Assembly (NCBI GenBank): GCA_047630175.1
Contig: JBLHVI010000121.1
Location: 1 to 7,929, forward strand
Origin: UBA4582 sp047630175
GTDB taxonomy: Bacteria; Pseudomonadota; Gammaproteobacteria; Pseudomonadales; Azotimanducaceae
Reading direction: 5' to 3'
DNA length: 7,929 nt
The first letter of the stretch is position 1. The number at the start of each line of letters is the position of its first letter. The notes beneath the pieces were generated by a model that made no database searches, had not been told where the DNA came from, and saw only the letters and a list, made by a program, of their open reading frames with translations. Of this stretch, positions 6,385 through 7,929 are shown piece by piece. The position numbers and the translations under genes are program-made.

Positions 6385-6402
6385 TTGTCCCCGTGGGGAC
6401 AA
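6385..6402. repeat. perfect 18-base palindrome (TTGTCCCC-GT-GGGGACAA)
   Basis: Two 8-base arms around a GT centre, about 110 bases inside the tRNA-remnant junction. It lacks a T-run, and a two-base loop is too tight for an ordinary terminator, so a protein-binding dyad is more likely. GTCCCC-type repeats are, to my recollection, often seen near the attachment sites of tRNA-integrating elements and could be integrase or excisionase arm sites; that role is inferred. Confidence 0.6.
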
Positions 6403-6656
6403 TTTATCGGTTCGTTTTTGCGTAGAGTGTCGTCCATATCGCGTGATGCAGTGCTCATGAACGAAGGCTACTACTACCCTGGATGCAACACTTATGGACT
6501 GTGCTTCGATTTAAGCACTATGGTGGGTTGACGATGTTGAATTGTTTAGCGCTAAGATATTGGAACGACAGAACATAGCAACATTAGCCCGTTCAGCTGG
6601 CGTAATATCTGGACCGAAGACTAGCGGCGGATACTTCTGGCAGGGGCTCAAGTTAT

Positions 6657-6756
6657 AAGACTGATGACGAGTCGATAAGCTCAAACTAATTCTGCAACGG
6701 CTACAACACCTGTCTCTTTATCGACCCATTCTAAAAATAGATTTTTTATCAGTCTT
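6657..6756. repeat. nested pair of inverted repeats over 100 bases
   Basis: The outer arms are AAGACTGAT (6657-6665) and ATCAGTCTT (6748-6756), both 9 bases and exact. The inner arms are GTCGATAA (6671-6678) and TTATCGAC (6718-6725), both 8 bases and exact. The arms are coaxial and separated by short unpaired segments of 5 and 22 bases, with a 39-base apical part. An A/T hairpin AAAAAT-AG-ATTTTT (6733-6746) lies in the larger internal bulge. It could be a structured RNA, a recombination site or the end of a decayed mobile element. It sits between the TetR 3' end and a decayed plus-strand frame. Confidence 0.55.
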
Positions 6757-6817
6757 GAATCAGTGAGCTATGGAAGATTCCTTGAAGATCTGGCGAAAAA
6801 AGTGCTGGTTAAACCTC

Positions 6818-7411
6818 TCATTCAGCAAGCGCAATCAGCATTGCTTGGCGAGCAATATCGTTGATAAACGATTTGCTGTTGCCCCGGGTCACCTGGCCCG
6901 GTGCGCCGTCAATGAGTGCTGTAATTATCATCGCTCTTCGTAGGTATTGAGCTTGCGAGTCGCCTGGGTTAAGGGACTTCAGAATTGGGACGAGTGCATC
7001 GTAAAAATTTTGATAGACGGTTTTGTATATTTCAGTAAATACCGGATTCTCGTTAGCAAGAAATGTCATCAACGCAAAAACTCTACCGCTTTCACCTCGC
7101 CAACGCGTGATGATAGTTTCACAAAAGCAGGAGATCTGCTCATCTGGGCTCGTTTGTTCCGCAACTGCATGCATCAGTAAAGACAGATCAATTTCGGCCT
7201 CCGCGCGGATCACGGCTTCCAGTAGTGACTCTTTGCTAGGAAAGTAGTACTGCAAATTCCCCAGTTTCATGCGAGCGCGAGTAGCAATATTCCTGAGGGC
7301 AAATACTTCGTAGCCTTCAGTTGTAAGAACTTTTCGTGCCAGTTCAATAATTTCAATGCGTCGTCGTTCGCCCTTTGACAGTGTTTTGCGGGGTGTGGTG
7401 CCGTTTGTCAT
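6818..7411 (-). CDS. TetR/AcrR-family transcriptional regulator
   Basis: Dimeric DNA-binding regulator, almost certainly a repressor released by a small ligand. The frame extends upstream to 7630, but the real start is ATG 7411 (197 aa). GGAG lies 9 bases upstream of it, the TetR fold begins just after it, and the extra 73 residues would run across the operator and into the divergent gene. The N-terminal helix-turn-helix spans about 16-64: RRRIEIIELARKVLTTEGYE, then FALRNIATRARMKLGNLQYY (the recognition helix region) and FPSKESLLEAVI. The remaining part is the all-helical ligand and dimer domain with no recognised signature. It is divergent from the Rieske oxygenase, and a palindromic operator lies between them, so it very likely controls that gene and itself. 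The ligand is probably the oxygenase substrate or a metabolite of it; this is inferred from layout. Confidence 0.9.
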   Translation of the reverse strand: MTNGTTPRKTLSKGERRRIEIIELARKVLTTEGYEVFALRNIATRARMKLGNLQYYFPSKESLLEAVIRAEAEIDLSLLMHAVAEQTSPDEQISCFCETIITRWRGESGRVFALMTFLANENPVFTEIYKTVYQNFYDALVPILKSLNPGDSQAQYLRRAMIITALIDGAPGQVTRGNSKSFINDIARQAMLIALAE

Positions 7412-7433
7412 TGGCTTTGGCTCCAGAGTATAA

Positions 7434-7469
7434 AATAGGTCATTGACATAAATAGGTCTTAGACCTATT
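7434..7469. promoter_or_regulatory. TetR operator: perfect palindrome plus a third half-site
   Basis: AATAGGTC-TTA-GACCTATT (7451-7469) is a perfect 19-base dyad with 8-base arms. A further exact copy of the half-site AATAGGTC lies at 7434-7441, 17 bases before the first arm and in direct orientation. The array occupies the gap between the divergent TetR and Rieske genes and spans the -35 and spacer of the Rieske promoter, which is the expected position for repression of that gene. Its location also allows autoregulation of the TetR gene. The motif is seen directly; binding by the adjacent TetR protein is inferred. Confidence 0.75.
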
Positions 7470-7471
7470 GT
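7443..7471 (+). promoter_or_regulatory. sigma70-type promoter of the Rieske oxygenase gene
   Basis: A perfect -35 TTGACA (7443-7448), 17-base spacer, then -10 TATTGT (7466-7471, 4 of 6). Transcription would begin near 7478, leaving about 22 bases of leader with an AGGA ribosome binding site (7489-7492). The palindromic operator covers the whole spacer and enters the -10, so a bound repressor would exclude RNA polymerase. Confidence 0.65.
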
Positions 7472-7500
7472 GCCTGAAAAGTAAATATAGGAACACAGCA

Positions 7501-7929
7501 ATGATGAACTCACTTCGAGAACTGATGAGTCAGCTAGCGCAGTACCAAAATCAGGAGATTGGGGAGGCGAGGGCATTGCCTTTGTCTCACTACACCTCAC
7601 CTGAATTATTCGATCTTGAAAGAGAAGCACTTTTTTAAAAGGAATGGCTTTGTGTAGGTCGCCTAGAGCAGGTAAGCGAGATAGGTGACTTCTTCACCCG
7701 AGAGATTTTAGGCGAACCGATTGTCATCGTCAGAGGTCGTGACAAGCAGGTTCGAGCACTGAGTGCAGTTTGCCGTCATAGGTACTTCACAGTAGCGGAG
7801 GGCGCCGGCAATACCAGTCGATTTACCTGTCGTTATCATCGTTGGGTGTATGAGTTGGATGGGAAGCTCCGTGGTGCACCGCATATGGATAGTTTGAATG
7901 ACGTCGATGGCAATCGATGTCGATTGCCA
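7501..7929 (+). pseudogene. ring-hydroxylating Rieske oxygenase alpha subunit, interrupted by an in-frame stop and cut by the window edge
   Basis: N-terminal part of a Rieske non-haem iron oxygenase large subunit (HcaE/COG4638 type), which hydroxylates aromatic or other hydrophobic substrates using electrons from a reductase. ATG 7501 has AGGA (7489-7492) at good spacing and reads MMNSLRELMSQLAQYQ; LFDLEREALF follows. Codon 46 is TAA (7636-7638). The same frame then continues KEWLCVGRLEQVSEIGDFF, with no other stop to the window end. The Rieske [2Fe-2S] motif is intact: CRH (near codons 94-96), 16 residues, then CRYH, followed by WVYELDGKLRGAP. Homologs have a charged residue where the stop lies, so one base change from CAA, GAA or AAA would explain it. 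The catalytic domain lies beyond the window. Apart from the stop the gene looks undegraded and its promoter is intact, so the inactivation is recent or a sequencing error. Confidence 0.8.

Larger units (their letters stand above)
6276..6817. other. 542-base gene-poor stretch beyond the tRNA remnant
   Basis: I see no convincing gene on either strand, and the DNA looks AT-richer than the left part. It contains the 18-base palindrome (6385-6402) and the nested inverted repeats (6657-6756) listed separately. One plus-strand frame of about 47 codons is open from 6515 to a TAA at 6656-6658, with protein-like text (KILERQNIATLARSAGV near 6554-6604). It has no ATG, only TTG codons without a ribosome binding site, and may be a remnant of a decayed gene I cannot identify. 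A 24-codon ATG frame (6457-6531) looks accidental. The right end is the untranslated 3' side of the TetR gene, where no clear terminator is visible. Confidence 0.5.

Noticed and set aside
6515..6658. 47-codon plus-strand frame (contains KILERQNIATLARSAGV)
   Set aside because: It has no ATG or ribosome binding site and no recognised family. It is mentioned only as a possible decayed fragment within the gene-poor stretch.
6657..6756. Integron attC site
   Set aside because: The fold is similar in size, but the conserved GTTRRRY / RYYYAAC core sites are not at the ends of the arms and no integron integrase is in view.
7412..7630. TetR frame extended to 270 residues
   Set aside because: The extension crosses the operator, the divergent promoter and the start of the Rieske gene. 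ATG 7411 has a good ribosome binding site and starts the normal TetR fold.
7630..7642. Programmed frameshift at the T6A4 run in the Rieske gene
   Set aside because: Homology before and after the TAA is in the same frame, so a single frameshift would take translation out of frame rather than restore it.

Overview
The window reads as a chromosomal segment of a gammaproteobacterium, probably marine or environmental and of moderate GC. The evidence is a long bimodular QueF of about 280 residues, a YdjA-type nitroreductase, a large TonB-dependent outer-membrane receptor of a kind common in marine gammaproteobacteria, and a TetR/Rieske-oxygenase pair typical of accessory catabolic clusters. The species cannot be named from sequence alone.

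Left part (1-6250), a mostly ordinary backbone of short transcription units. A 52-residue, very charged small protein with Arg-Arg pairs (325-483, +) has an excellent ribosome binding site and converges on a TonB-dependent receptor (523-2571, -). The receptor diverges from queF (2750-3592, +). queF converges on a hexapeptide-repeat O-acyltransferase (3612-4334, -), which is preceded on the same strand by a probable 61-residue small protein (4381-4566, -). After about 320 bases of non-coding DNA come a YdjA-like nitroreductase (4889-5473, +) and a BRCT-domain protein (5555-6175, +). The latter ends at a strong hairpin (6219-6247) with A and T tracts, able to work as a terminator in both directions.

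Junction (about 6250-6290). Three bases past that hairpin lies what looks like the 3' end of a serine-type tRNA on the minus strand (CCA end, acceptor 3' strand and T arm), with no tRNA body behind it and apparently two bases short. Read on the minus strand, 'tRNA 3' end, short A-rich gap, GC hairpin, T-run' is the normal layout of a tRNA gene and its terminator. I read this as the attachment-site scar of an element that integrated into a tRNA gene. Everything to the right (6290-7929) would then be island DNA or its decayed remains.

Right part (about 6290-7929). Roughly 530 bases carry no convincing gene but hold a perfect 18-base palindrome (6385-6402) and a nested pair of inverted repeats spanning 100 bases (6657-6756). 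Then a TetR-family regulator (6818-7411, -) diverges from a ring-hydroxylating Rieske oxygenase alpha subunit (7501 to the window edge, +). A perfect operator-like palindrome plus a third half-site lies across a near-consensus promoter for the oxygenase, so the TetR protein very likely represses it. The oxygenase frame has an in-frame TAA at codon 46, after which the same frame continues with an intact Rieske cluster motif. It is therefore a recently inactivated gene, a sequencing error, or (least likely) a readthrough gene.

The most interesting points are the tRNA-remnant junction with its palindromes, the replaced histidine in the QueF active site, the operator/promoter architecture in front of a broken Rieske gene, and the RR-repeat small protein. 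I found no CRISPR array, insertion sequence or complete tRNA/rRNA gene, and no obviously new multi-gene system.
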